Source: Saccharothrix longispora (lineage in GTDB: Bacteria; Actinomycetota; Actinomycetes; Mycobacteriales; Pseudonocardiaceae). From it: DNA of 64,000 nucleotides. The translations under genes and the position numbers were made by a program. The stretch covers positions 1 through 64,000 of the forward strand of contig NZ_NSDM01000001.1 in assembly GCF_030852425.1 (NCBI RefSeq). The letters are read 5' to 3'. Under the pieces are notes generated by a model. The model made no database searches, was not told where the DNA came from, and saw only the letters and a list, made by a program, of their open reading frames with translations. Below are positions 20,373 to 28,953 of the stretch, piece after piece; position 1 is the first letter of the stretch; each line of letters begins with the position of its first letter.

Positions 20373-21544
20373 ATGCAGGTCGACGTCTTCAACGAGATCC
20401 AGGACCCCCGCCCCTGGCAGGAGGGCCACGAGGGCGCGCGGATCGCCGAGGCGCTGGAGCAGGCCAGGCTCGCCGACTCCCTCGGCTACGGATGCTGGTG
20501 GCAGGTCGAGCACCACGGCGCCGAGGAGTTCAGCCTGTCGTCCGCGCCGGAGCTGCTGCTGGCCGCGATCTCCCAGCAGACGTCCCGCATCCGCCTGGGG
20601 CACTCGGCCGTCCTCGCCCCGGCCAACTTCAACCACCCCATCCGGATCGCCGAGCGGGCCGCGGTGCTCGACCACCTCAGCGGCGGGCGCGTGGAACTCG
20701 GCCTCACCCGCTCCACCGGCCGGAGTGGCGGCTGTTCGGCATCGACCCGGCGGACGTGCGGCGGCAGACGCAGCAGGCGTTCGAGATGATCCCGCGGATG
20801 TGGACGTCGGAGCGCTTCTCGCACTCCAGCGAGGACTTCGAGATCCGCGACGTGCCCATCGTGCCGAAACCCCTGCAACGCCCCCACCGCCGCTGTGGCA
20901 GGCCGCCGCGAGCCCCGCGTCGTTCGAGGAGGCGGGACGCCGGGGCGTCGGCGTCCTCGGCACCACCATCTGGGAGTCCGCCGAACGCGTCCGGCGCATG
21001 ATCGCCCTCTACCGCGACGCCGCCGCGGCGTGCACCGACCCGGTGGGCGCGGGTCGACGACCAGGTCGCCTTCTTCACGTTCGTGCACTGCGCCGAGACC
21101 GACGAGCAGGCGGTCCGCAACGGCGCCGTCGCCGCGGCGGCCTGGTACACGGTCAAGGCCCTCACCTTCTTCGAAGCCGGCGACGCCTTCGCCGCCACCG
21201 TCCGCCACCAGCGGGAACTGCTGGACGCCCCCGACGGCGGCGGCCTGACCGGCGACTTCCTCCGGGCGGAAGCCGCGACGACCACCGGGCCGACCACGGC
21301 CCAACAGGTCATCGCCCGGGTCCTGGAGGGCGACGACGTGCCCGACCGGGAGATCTTCGAGGCGCTCAACGAACAGGACTCGCTGATCGTCGGGAGCCCG
21401 GAGACGTGCCGCAGGAAGATGCGCACCTACGCGGACCTGGGCATCGACCGCCTGATGACCTTCCACCAGGTGGGCGGCATCGAGCACGAGGACGTGCTGA
21501 CGAGCCTCCGCCTGATCGGCGACCTGATCCCGGAGTTCGCCTGA
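20373..21544 (+). pseudogene. Luciferase-like (LLM class) flavin-dependent monooxygenase, three frameshifts
   Basis: Taken across frames, the sequence matches an LLM-class oxidoreductase: MQVDVFNEIQDPRPW, the QVEHHGAEEF motif, then RPEWRLFGIDPADVRRQTQQAFEMIP, then PPLWQAAASPASFEEAGRRGVGVLG, and finally DDQVAFFTFVHCAETDEQA through GDLIPEFA. The frame changes near 20716-20722, 20878-20886 and 21045-21056, consistent with single-base losses at the first two and a gain at the third. The ATG has a GGAGC upstream. It is either a pseudogene or affected by several sequencing errors in one GC-rich gene. Confidence 0.82.
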
Positions 21545-21624
21545 CGGCGCACGTCTGTCGTCGTGGTGCCCACTGGAGCGCCACGACGACAGACTCTTCA
21601 CAAACCACGTCCCGTGCGATGACC

Positions 21625-22109
21625 TCAGCTCAGTGAGCGCCGTCCACCAGCGGCAAAGGAGTGACGTGCTCCGGGGTCCGCAGCCCCACGACCTCCATGA
21701 CCTTGGCGGCCGCCACGCGTCCTGGGGCACGGGTGGTACTGATCTTGTCGCCATTGATGACGTTGTTGCGCCAGATCTCGGCGTTGCGGTTCCAGTCGAC
21801 CTTGGTCGCGAGATCGACGTACCGCGCCGCGCGCCACTGCGGTTCCGGGCTTTTCTCGATCTCGTAGGCGACATGCCCGATGATCACCAGACCGGTCGCG
21901 GTCATATCGACGTAGTGCTTGCGGAAGTCCACGACCTGATTCGCGGGACCGCCCGTCGTGGGCAGCGCTGCGATGGCGTTCCACGGCGTCGTGTGTTCGG
22001 TGAGGATGGCCATCATGGCCAGGGTGCGCTCCACGAAGGCATATCGACAATGCCCTGAGTCGGGCTGATCACGTGGACGGTGCCCGCCCAGCCTCATCGA
22101 CGACATCAC
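21625..22109 (-). pseudogene. Fragment resembling the C-terminal half of a DndB/DGQHR protein
   Basis: The open frame gives up to 159 residues. From YAFVERTLAMMAIL onward it looks like real protein, with a segment KVDWNRNAEIWRNNVINGDKI that recalls the C-terminal region of DndB/DGQHR-domain proteins of DNA phosphorothioation systems. The typical length is over 350 residues, and no N-terminal half is found: upstream the frame overlaps the AbiEii-like gene by 41 bases. No other dnd gene is nearby. The family call is tentative; the truncation is clear if it is right. Confidence 0.4.
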
Positions 22110-22818
22110 GAATGCCTCGGCTCATGGCCTGGAGCACCAGTGCGGCACGAGGTGACCCCATGTCCCTCGCCAACCGCCCCATCAACTCGTCGTCGTCCAG
22201 GATGCGGAGCAACTCGGCGATGCCGTCGTCATCGAGCAAAGCCGGTATGTGCGATCCCAAGAGCCATGCTCCTGCCGGTGGCGGCTCGTAGTCGAACTTC
22301 TCGAGCACGTGGAGATCCTCACCGTAGAGTCGCTCCACGTACTTCCCGGACGAGTACCACCCGATCATCGTCGCCAGGTCGAGCGCGTCGCGCGTGTCGT
22401 CGTAGTGCCGATCCACCCAGGCCAAGAGTTTCAGGAGCGCGAGCGCCGGAATCGACGGAATCCTGATGGTGACGCCGTCCGGCAGAAGCACCGTCTGCGC
22501 GGTGTGGACCGCTTCGCGGAAACCGAGGACGTTCATCGCATGGTCATCGGACCACACGATCCTCCGGCCCTCTTGTCCGATGTCGCCGTAGGGCACCACA
22601 TCGACTTCGACGCCCTCGACGATGCACTTGTGCGCGCTGTTGCCGTGCCGGTCGGACTTCCGGACCAGGTTGTCGAACTCACCCCAGGAACCGACCTCGG
22701 CAGCGATGTCGACATCTCTCGTCTGACGTGCAGGGCTCCGGCCCAGCAGGTCGAACGAGACGAGCGAGCGTGCGGTGGCCCCGACGACCAGGTAATCGAC
22801 CCCCGCTTCGCGAGCCAC
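22069..22818 (-). CDS. AbiEii-like nucleotidyltransferase toxin
   Basis: This 249-residue protein resembles the nucleotidyltransferase of type IV AbiE toxin-antitoxin systems. It shows VDYLVVGATARSLV, then RQTRDVDIAAEVGSW carrying the TxDxD catalytic pair. IPALALLKLLAWVDRHYDDTRDALDLATMI is typical of the family's helical half. The only in-frame start codon after the upstream stop is GTG 22818, although homologous-looking sequence (AIDEVAREAG) continues five codons before it. It follows the antitoxin-like gene directly. It may lack a functional partner, because that gene is frameshifted. Confidence 0.72.
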   Translation of the reverse strand: MAREAGVDYLVVGATARSLVSFDLLGRSPARQTRDVDIAAEVGSWGEFDNLVRKSDRHGNSAHKCIVEGVEVDVVPYGDIGQEGRRIVWSDDHAMNVLGFREAVHTAQTVLLPDGVTIRIPSIPALALLKLLAWVDRHYDDTRDALDLATMIGWYSSGKYVERLYGEDLHVLEKFDYEPPPAGAWLLGSHIPALLDDDGIAELLRILDDDELMGRLARDMGSPRAALVLQAMSRGIRDVVDEAGRAPST

Positions 22819-22857
22819 CTCATCGATCGCACCAGCACCTTGGCGGCCCGCGGGACC

Positions 22858-23906
22858 TCACAGTCGGTCGAGATGCGCAAGTCGATCGCCACTGAGCCTG
22901 ATCCTGTCCGCGTGCTCGCGTTGGCGGGGGTCGCCGGAGGCGAGGAGATCAGCGTAGATCAGCGTGGGCGGCACGATCCAAGCCTGCCGCGCCACCGTCC
23001 AGAACCGTCGTCGCACGTGGACGTTGCCCGCTTGTTCGGCGCGCGCCAATCGGTGCTTGCCGATCAGCGATCGCGGCCGCTCGTCGGCGTAGAGGGTGAG
23101 AGTGGAGGGAATGAGGTGCGGGTCGAGGACGCTCGCAGCGGCTTCCCCTCCCACCTGGACGTCGAGCCTCGTCAACTCGTCCTCCGAATCCCGCCACCAC
23201 GAGATGTCGGAGGCCTCGAAGTCGCCGAGGGAAAGCACTGGTGCGAGCCTCGTCGAATAAGCCTCCGACCATCGGTTGAGCAGTTCCCCCGCCCTGCCCA
23301 GCCTGCGTTCGCCCGCCACCTCGTACAGGTACCCGGCCCTGGTGAGGTCGTCGACCACCGCCTGAGCCGTGCCGAGCGAGACCCCGCCGGCGCTTGCGAG
23401 TTCACGCAGCGGCTTGTGTGCCATCGACGGCCAGCTGAGCAGGACGAACCCCACCTGCAGGCCTGCACGGCCGAACGCCTTGCCCCTACGCGATGAGGAC
23501 CGCTGCTGTGCCCCGCCACCCTGGGGCGTCCCCGGACGTCGATCAGCACGTCACCCCGGGCGATGTGCGCATTGCCCGCCTCGTCGACGTAATCGATGCC
23601 GCGCTTCCGTAGCAGGCCCGCTGCCCGCTCCGTGATCGAGCGCGCGACGACCAGCGTGGGCGGCGAAGCGTGCGGGTGGAGAGCGGTCGCGAGTTCGGGC
23701 GGCACGGCCCGCTTGATCAGGACGGCGTAGCTCCGGGCCGCACCTGACCCCCGGCTGAGGCGGGCCACCGCATCGACCCCTTCGTCGGGGGCGTGCTTGA
23801 CCGGCCTCATGTCCACCTCGAGACCAAGCCTGCGCAGCCACCCCCGCAGCTCGCCCAACCGGGTGCGCTCGTTCAAAATCTCACTATGTTCATTTTCGCT
23901 GAACAT
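22858..23906 (-). pseudogene. AbiEi-family antitoxin, frameshifted
   Basis: Two overlapping minus-strand frames together encode a normal-length (about 350 codons) AbiEi-type protein. The first half runs to DVLIDVRGRP near 23530. The second resumes with GKAFGRAGLQVGFVLLSW and contains the winged-helix-like region PLRELASAGGVSLGTAQAVVDDLTRAGYLYEV. Adding one base in the GGGG run at 23523-23526 restores one frame. AbiEi normally represses its own promoter and counters AbiEii by an indirect, type IV mechanism. As sequenced, no full-length antitoxin is made. Confidence 0.7.
23886..23906. promoter_or_regulatory. Inverted repeat at the AbiEi-like start
   Basis: ATGTTCA and TGAACAT form seven-base arms separated by TTTTCGC. 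The repeat covers the first possible start codon (23904-23906) of the AbiEi-like gene and lies in an unusually AT-rich stretch. AbiEi proteins autorepress through inverted repeats at their promoters, so this is a candidate operator. If so, translation may begin downstream, for example at the TTG near 23874. Confidence 0.45.
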
Positions 23907-24065
23907 GCGTCAATGCTGAACACAGGGCAACCGGGCGCAAGTTTGACCAGCTCAACACGCCGGCCACCATGACGGGTGAGAGATGGGTCACGTAGCCCTG
24001 TCAGGATGTTGACTACTATGCCCCCGTCCGCCTTGAGGCCACAGACCATGTGCACCCCTCCGCTG

Positions 24066-24145
24066 ATGAGGCCAGGCTGCACCCGGCTCGGGAGCCGGAC
24101 GCCGATGGGTCGCTGTCCACCAACCCGTTGGCCGGCTCTTCGGCA
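24066..24145 (+). repeat. Partial duplicate of the 5' end of the HhH-GPD gene
   Basis: These 80 bases align with the first 82 bases of the intact gene at 24584, including the ATG, CCGGACGCCGA, CTGTCCACCAACCCGT and CTCTTCGGCA blocks. Two single-base deletions and about a fifth of the positions differ. Downstream of 24145 the match is lost. It is a decayed remnant, not a gene. The rest of 23907-24173 shows no gene. Confidence 0.75.
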
Positions 24146-24173
24146 CGCAGGACCCTCAGGGCGGGACGAACGG

Positions 24174-24440
24174 TCACCAGCTTTCTCGAACTCCACCCAG
24201 TTCATCGAGGCGCTCACGGGACATGCCCGTCAGGACGGCCACCTGACTGGCTTCCGTGCCGTCGATCATCTGCATCGTGCGGCGCAGGGCGGCGTTGATC
24301 TCCTCCCGACGACTACGCAGGTACTCGCGAACCGCCGCAGAGAGAAGATCCTTCTGCGACATGTGCAGCGCGGTGGAGGCATGAGCGATCAGGGCGTGCG
24401 TCTCCTGATCAACCTTGACCGGAGCGGACTGGGCGGCCAT
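24174..24440 (-). CDS. Ribbon-helix-helix protein, antitoxin-like
   Basis: This 88-residue protein carries a ribbon-helix-helix fold near its start: APVKVDQETHALIAHASTALHMSQKDLLSAAVREYL, with the short strand (VKVD) and two helices typical of Arc/VapB-like antitoxins or repressors. The C-terminus, MQMIDGTEASQVAVLTGMSRERLDELGG, would be the partner-binding part. ATG 24440 has GGAGG upstream. No toxin gene follows within 250 bases, so it is an orphan. It lies between the truncated and intact copies of the HhH-GPD 5' end. Confidence 0.72.
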   Translation of the reverse strand: MAAQSAPVKVDQETHALIAHASTALHMSQKDLLSAAVREYLRSRREEINAALRRTMQMIDGTEASQVAVLTGMSRERLDELGGVRESW

Positions 24441-24583
24441 GAACCACCTCCAAGTACCCAGGGTTACTTCGGTACCAACATCCGTCAATCCGGGTGGACT
24501 CGAACGCCCGAGGGCACGCACAGTCGCTTCCGACACGACAGCATCATCCAGCGCCTCGTGACCGACGTGGCATCCTTCCGCGC

Positions 24584-25159
24584 ATGAGCCCGAAGCTGTG
24601 CCTGACCCAGGACCCGGACGCCGACGAACTGCTGTCCACCAACCCGTCGGCCCTGCTCTTCGGCATGTTGCTGGACCAGCAGATCACCCTGGAGAAGGCG
24701 TTCCGGGGACCGAAGGACCTGGCCGACCGGATGGGTGGCCTCAGCGTGCACCGGGTCGCCGAGGCCGACCCCGACGAGTTCGCCGCCATCGTCGCCCGGA
24801 AGCCCGCCGTCCACCGGTTCCCCGGCGCCATGGCCAAGCGGCTCCAGGTGCTCGCGCAGCACCTCGTCGAGAACTACGACGGGCAGGCCGAGCTGATCTG
24901 GGCGCGTGGCGAGCCGGACGGCGCGGAGGTGTTGCACCGGCTCAAAGGGCTGCCGGGGTTCGGCGAGCAGAAGGCGAAGATCTTCCTCGCCCTGCTGGGC
25001 AAGCAGTTCGGCGTGACGCCCGAGGGGTGGCGGGAGGCTGCCGGGGCGTACGGGGAGGAAGGGTCGCGCCGCAGCGTCGCGGACGTCGTGGACTCGGCGT
25101 CGTTGCGGGAGGTCCGGGACTTCAAGAAGGCCGCGAAGGCGTCGGCGAAGAACGGTTAG
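24584..25159 (+). CDS. HhH-GPD family base-excision repair protein
   Basis: This 191-residue protein resembles the actinobacterial HhH-GPD family of DNA glycosylase-like proteins. It starts MSPKLCLTQDPDADELLSTNPSALLFGMLLDQQITLE. The helix-hairpin-helix LKGLPGFGEQKAKIFLALLG lies at about 120-145. The C-terminal segment is Lys-rich. I do not see a clear catalytic Lys/Asp pair like that in Nth, so the exact activity is uncertain. ATG 24584 is chosen because the upstream frame is non-coding. The kinase gene starts ten bases later. Confidence 0.85.
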   Translation: MSPKLCLTQDPDADELLSTNPSALLFGMLLDQQITLEKAFRGPKDLADRMGGLSVHRVAEADPDEFAAIVARKPAVHRFPGAMAKRLQVLAQHLVENYDGQAELIWARGEPDGAEVLHRLKGLPGFGEQKAKIFLALLGKQFGVTPEGWREAAGAYGEEGSRRSVADVVDSASLREVRDFKKAAKASAKNG

Positions 25160-25169
25160 AGTCGCCGGC

Positions 25170-26756
25170 GTGCAGCTGCCGGGACTCACCGACCTCACCC
25201 CGTTGGGCCAGGGCGGGTTCGCCACCGTGTACCGCGCCCGCCAGGTCCAGCTGAACCGCGAGGTCGCGGTGAAGATCGACAACCGGGTGCTCCAGACCGA
25301 GCGGGACCGGCGGCGGTTCCTGCGGGAGGCGCACGCGGCGGCCCGGTTGTCCGGTCACCCGCACGTGGTGGGCGTGCACGACGCGAACTTCACCCCCCAG
25401 GGCACGCCCTACCTGGTCATGGAGCTGTGCTCGGGCGGGTCGCTGGCCGACCTGATCCGCCGGGACGGGCCGTTGCCCGCCGACCGGGTGCGGCAGCTCG
25501 GGGTGCAGCTCGCGGACGCGCTGGCCGCCGCGCACGCGGAGGGCGTGCTGCACCGCGACATCAAGCCCGGCAACATCCTGCTCGACCGGTACGGCACGGC
25601 GAAGCTCGCCGACTTCGGTCTCGCGGCCCTGCTCGACGCCGAGGGCTCCAGCACGGTCACCCGGGACTCGCTGAGCCCCGGCTACGCGCCGCCCGAGGCG
25701 TTCGCGATGGCCCACCCGACGCCCGCGGCCGACGTGTACTCGCTGGCCGCGACCCTGTACGACCTGCTCGCGGGCAGGCCGCCGCGCCCCGTGCCGTGGC
25801 CCATCGAGTCGTTCGACCACCTGGGCGAGGTGCTGCGGTCACCGGTGCCGCACGTGCCGGGCGTGCCGCAGGACCTGCACGACGCGCTCGTGCGCGCCCT
25901 GGAGCACGACATCGCCTACCGGACGCCCAGCGCGGCTCAGCTGCGCCGGGAGCTGGAGGCGGGCGCCGGCGCCCCGGCGGCCTGGACGCCGCAGCAGGTC
26001 CCGGCGACGCCTCCGCCGGTGACGCCCCCACCGGGGGTGCCGCGGCAGCCGTTCCAGCAGCAGTCCGGGCCCCAGCCGGCGCACTCGGGGCCACCACACC
26101 CAGGACCGCCGCACTCCGGGCCACCGCACTCGGGGCCACCGCACTCGGGGCCACCGCACTTCCGGCCCGCCGGGCCACCGCAGCCCTACCGGCCCCCGCA
26201 GTTCCAGCCGAAGCCCACGCGCAAGCCGTGGCCGCTGGTCATCGGGGCCGCGGTGCTGGCCACGGCCGTCGCGCTCGGCACGTGGTGGTGGGCGGCACGG
26301 GAGTCGGACCGCACCTCGCCCGGCGCGAGCGGGACGGGCACCACGAACCCCTCGGAGGGCAAGCGCCTGCCCCCGCCGCAGCTGGCGGAGTGCGAGACGG
26401 GGTACTGCGTCGCCGAGCCCACCTGCTACCGCGGCATCGTGTCGATCGGCGGGCAGCCGGCGTCGGCCCGGCGGGTCGGCAACTGCTCGGAGGACCACTA
26501 CTGGGAGGCGTTCGCCGGCGGCTGGCTGAACGGCCCCGTCCCGGACCTGGACTCCGACGAGCTGGCCAGGCAGCCGCAGATCGCCGAGGTCTGCACGGCC
26601 GAGGTGATGAAGGCCAACACGCGCCCCACCGTGGACACGTCCGGCTGGCAGTTCACCGCGGTCGGGTTCACGGACGGCGACGAGGCCTACTTCCACTGCC
26701 TGGCGAGCCCGGCGGAGGGCGGCGAGACGGCGACCAGCGCCTTCGGCTCCGAGTAG
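25170..26756 (+). CDS. Transmembrane serine/threonine protein kinase
   Basis: This 528-residue Hanks-type kinase has the glycine loop GQGGFATV (13-20), catalytic Lys K35, HRDIKPGN with D130 and N135, DFG at 148-150, and APPE in the activation region. A Pro-rich linker with GPPHS repeats (about 275-345) leads to one membrane helix (about 352-374). The outer domain contains six Cys (CETGYC, CYRG, NCSED, VCTAE, FHCLA) and no PASTA repeat. The extracellular ligand is unknown. GTG start, ten bases after the HhH-GPD gene. Confidence 0.92.
   Translation: MQLPGLTDLTPLGQGGFATVYRARQVQLNREVAVKIDNRVLQTERDRRRFLREAHAAARLSGHPHVVGVHDANFTPQGTPYLVMELCSGGSLADLIRRDGPLPADRVRQLGVQLADALAAAHAEGVLHRDIKPGNILLDRYGTAKLADFGLAALLDAEGSSTVTRDSLSPGYAPPEAFAMAHPTPAADVYSLAATLYDLLAGRPPRPVPWPIESFDHLGEVLRSPVPHVPGVPQDLHDALVRALEHDIAYRTPSAAQLRRELEAGAGAPAAWTPQQVPATPPPVTPPPGVPRQPFQQQSGPQPAHSGPPHPGPPHSGPPHSGPPHSGPPHFRPAGPPQPYRPPQFQPKPTRKPWPLVIGAAVLATAVALGTWWWAARESDRTSPGASGTGTTNPSEGKRLPPPQLAECETGYCVAEPTCYRGIVSIGGQPASARRVGNCSEDHYWEAFAGGWLNGPVPDLDSDELARQPQIAEVCTAEVMKANTRPTVDTSGWQFTAVGFTDGDEAYFHCLASPAEGGETATSAFGSE
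26081..26163 (+). repeat. 15-base tandem repeat inside the kinase gene
   Basis: About five copies of a unit close to GGGCCACCGCACTCG encode GPPHS in the juxtamembrane linker. The last copies are identical at DNA level, indicating recent expansion or ongoing slippage. Confidence 0.75.
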
Positions 26757-26966
26757 GACTGGGCCCGGGGCGCGAGCACCGGCAGCGCCAGGCCGACGCG
26801 GGGCGGTGCGTCGACGCGTGGCGGCCGGGTCGGCCGGCGACCGCACTACGACATCCATCGAACTCCGATCGGTATCGTGTTGTGCGCGGGCGCTGGCGGA
26901 GCACGCCGAGGGTCTGTCGTGCGAGGGTGCTCGACCTGGGCGTCACGGCGTCCCGGCGGCAGGGAG

Positions 26967-27404
26967 ATGCCCGGCGCGGACAACACGACCGGTGTGAACG
27001 ACATGGACAACGCGGACGACGTGGACGGGACGACGGTGGGCGACGCGAACGACTGGGAGTGGGTGCGCGTCACCGCGCAGGGCCGCGTGTACGACGACGG
27101 GCGGCCGAGCGCGAACCGGCTGGCCTGGGCGGCGGTCGCCCTCGCGGCCTCGCACGGCGGCGAGCGCAGCGGCGTGCGCCGGGCCCGGGCGGTGGTCGAC
27201 CGGTTCGCGCTGCGCGCCCGGCTCATCCGCAGCCTGGGGCCGTGGGCCGCCGACCCGGACGCGCTGGCCGAGGAGGTCATGGCCGAGCAGGGCATCCCGG
27301 ACCGGCAGCGCCGGATCGCGGCCCGTGCCCTCGAACCGGTGGTCGGCCACATCCGCGACACCGACCTGCGCGCCCGCGCCGAGGAGTGGGTGCGCGGCGC
27401 GTAA
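26967..27404 (+). CDS. Hypothetical protein, 145 residues
   Basis: This soluble protein has an Asp/Asn-rich N-terminus (DNADDVDGTTVGDANDWEWV). A mainly helical, Ala/Arg-rich body follows: RLAWAAVALAASHGGERSGVRRARAVVDRFALRARLIR and EQGIPDRQRRIAARALEPVV. No family is recognised. The start is uncertain: ATG 26967 has GGGAG right next to it, and ATG 27003 has none. The 210 bases upstream (26757-26966) carry no clear gene. It precedes the ABC-2 exporter genes by 54 bases. Confidence 0.55.
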   Translation: MPGADNTTGVNDMDNADDVDGTTVGDANDWEWVRVTAQGRVYDDGRPSANRLAWAAVALAASHGGERSGVRRARAVVDRFALRARLIRSLGPWAADPDALAEEVMAEQGIPDRQRRIAARALEPVVGHIRDTDLRARAEEWVRGA

Positions 27405-27458
27405 CCGGTTCCGCCCGCACCGGAAAACCGGTTGCCCCCGTTCCTGGGGTCGGAAGAC

Positions 27459-28235
27459 GTGCTCGCCTACGCGCGTCTCGCGCCGGCCGGTTTCCGCAGG
27501 TACTCCACCTATCGACAGGCGATGTCCGCCGGGCTGGCGACGAACGTCGTCTTCGGGCTGCTCAGGATGGCCGTGCTCGTCGCGGCCGTCTCGCAGGGCC
27601 CGATCGCCGGGTACGACGTCGCCGCCACCGCCACCTACGTGTGGCTCGGGCAGGGCATCATGGCCTTCGTCGTGCTCTGGGGCGACAAGGCGCTCGCCGA
27701 GCGCGTCCGCTCCGGCGACGTGGTCGTCGACCTCTACCGCCCCTGGCACCTCCAGGCGGCGCTGTTCGCCGAGGACGTCGGCCGCGCGGGGTTCGCGCTG
27801 CTCGTGCGGTTCGTCCCGCCGGTCCTGTTCGGGGCGCTCCTCTTCCCCTTCCACTGGCCGCGGCCGGCGGCGTTCCCGCTGTTCGCGGTCAGCCTGCTGC
27901 TCGCGCTCGCGGTGAGCTTCGGGATGCGCTTCCTGCTCAACACCGCCGCGTTCTGGCTGCTGGACAGCCGCGGTCTGCTCGGCCTGTACACGCTGGCCAC
28001 GTGGCTGCTGTGCGGCCTCTCGGTGCCGCTGGCCTTCTTCCCCGGCTGGGCGCGGACCGCGCTGGCGTTCACGCCGTTCCCGTCGATGCTCCAGTCCCCC
28101 GTCGACGTGTTCCTCGAGCACGGCGCGGCGTGGACGACCCTCGCCCACCAGGCGGGCTGGGCCGTGCTGGTGCTCGCGGCCGGCCACCTCGCGCTGCGGC
28201 GCGCGGTGCGCAAGGTGGTGGTCCAGGGTGGCTGA
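27459..28235 (+). CDS. ABC-2 type exporter permease (first of two)
   Basis: This 258-residue permease has about six hydrophobic helices and belongs to the ABC-2 group sometimes annotated as a viologen or daunorubicin-like exporter permease. The N-terminus ARLAPAGFRRYSTYRQAMSAGLATNVVFGLLRMAVL matches the family's basic amphipathic start before helix one. GTG 27459 is preferred; a TTG at 27432 would add nine residues. It overlaps the second permease by eight bases. The substrate is unknown. Confidence 0.85.
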   Translation: MLAYARLAPAGFRRYSTYRQAMSAGLATNVVFGLLRMAVLVAAVSQGPIAGYDVAATATYVWLGQGIMAFVVLWGDKALAERVRSGDVVVDLYRPWHLQAALFAEDVGRAGFALLVRFVPPVLFGALLFPFHWPRPAAFPLFAVSLLLALAVSFGMRFLLNTAAFWLLDSRGLLGLYTLATWLLCGLSVPLAFFPGWARTALAFTPFPSMLQSPVDVFLEHGAAWTTLAHQAGWAVLVLAAGHLALRRAVRKVVVQGG

Positions 28236-28953
28236 ACGCGTCTACCCGAAGCTCGTCGGCGCGCGGCTGCGCGGCCAGACGTCCTACCGGGCGTCGTTCG
28301 CGCTCCAGTGCGTGTCGTCCGGGCTGGGGCAGCTGGTCGAGCTGGGCGTCATCCTCATCCTGTTCGGCCGGGTCACCTCGCTCGGCGGGTTCTCCGTCAC
28401 CGAGGTGGTCCTGATGTACGCGATCGCGGGCGTCGGGTTCGGCCTCGCGGACATGGTCGCGGGCCAGCTTGACGAGCTGCCCGCGCACACCCGCACCGGC
28501 ACGTTCGACGTGGTGCTGATGCGACCGCTGGGCACGCTCGCCCAGGTGATGGCCTCCGACCTGCACCTGCGGAAGATCGGCCGGATCGTGGCGAGCCTCG
28601 TCGCGCTGGTCTGGGCGCTGGCCCACAACGACATCGCGTGGTCGCCCGCCACCGCCCTGCTGGTGGTCCTGGCGCCGCTGAGCGGCGCGGTGATCTTCTC
28701 CTCGATCTGGGTCGTGGCGAACGCGGTGTGCTTCTGGCTGGTCGAGGGCCAGGAGCTGGCCAACGCGGTGACGTACGGCAGCGGCTCGTTCGTCGCCTAC
28801 TACCCCGGCCTGGCGCTGCTCGGCCGCCCGGACCCGCTCGGCGGGCCGGCGCTGCTCGGCTGGGTGTCACCGCTGGTAGCCGTCGCCACCGCCGCCGTCG
28901 CGGGCCTGGTGTGGCGGTTCGCCGTCCGGCACTACCGAGGGACTGGATCATGA
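28228..28953 (+). CDS. ABC-2 type exporter permease (second of two)
   Basis: This 241-residue permease has about six hydrophobic helices. It begins MAERVYPKLVGARLRGQTSYRASFALQCVSSG at a GTG inside the end of the previous gene. The segment RTGTFDVVLMRPLGTLAQVMASDLHLRKIGR is the family's conserved cytoplasmic loop that contacts the ATPase. The stop overlaps the ATPase ATG by four bases, so permease-permease-ATPase are translationally coupled. The two permeases are probably a heterodimer. Confidence 0.87.
   Translation: MAERVYPKLVGARLRGQTSYRASFALQCVSSGLGQLVELGVILILFGRVTSLGGFSVTEVVLMYAIAGVGFGLADMVAGQLDELPAHTRTGTFDVVLMRPLGTLAQVMASDLHLRKIGRIVASLVALVWALAHNDIAWSPATALLVVLAPLSGAVIFSSIWVVANAVCFWLVEGQELANAVTYGSGSFVAYYPGLALLGRPDPLGGPALLGWVSPLVAVATAAVAGLVWRFAVRHYRGTGS

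Noticed and set aside
24441-24583. A tRNA fragment (GGTGGACTCGAACGC resembles a T arm)
   Set aside because: No D arm, anticodon arm or acceptor stem can be formed around it.
26081-26163. A CRISPR array
   Set aside because: The 15-base repeats are contiguous without spacers, in frame, and encode GPPHS in the kinase.
25427-28414. A 995-codon + strand frame spanning the kinase and ABC genes
   Set aside because: It crosses several real genes in another frame, is Arg/Gly-rich, and contains no motif.
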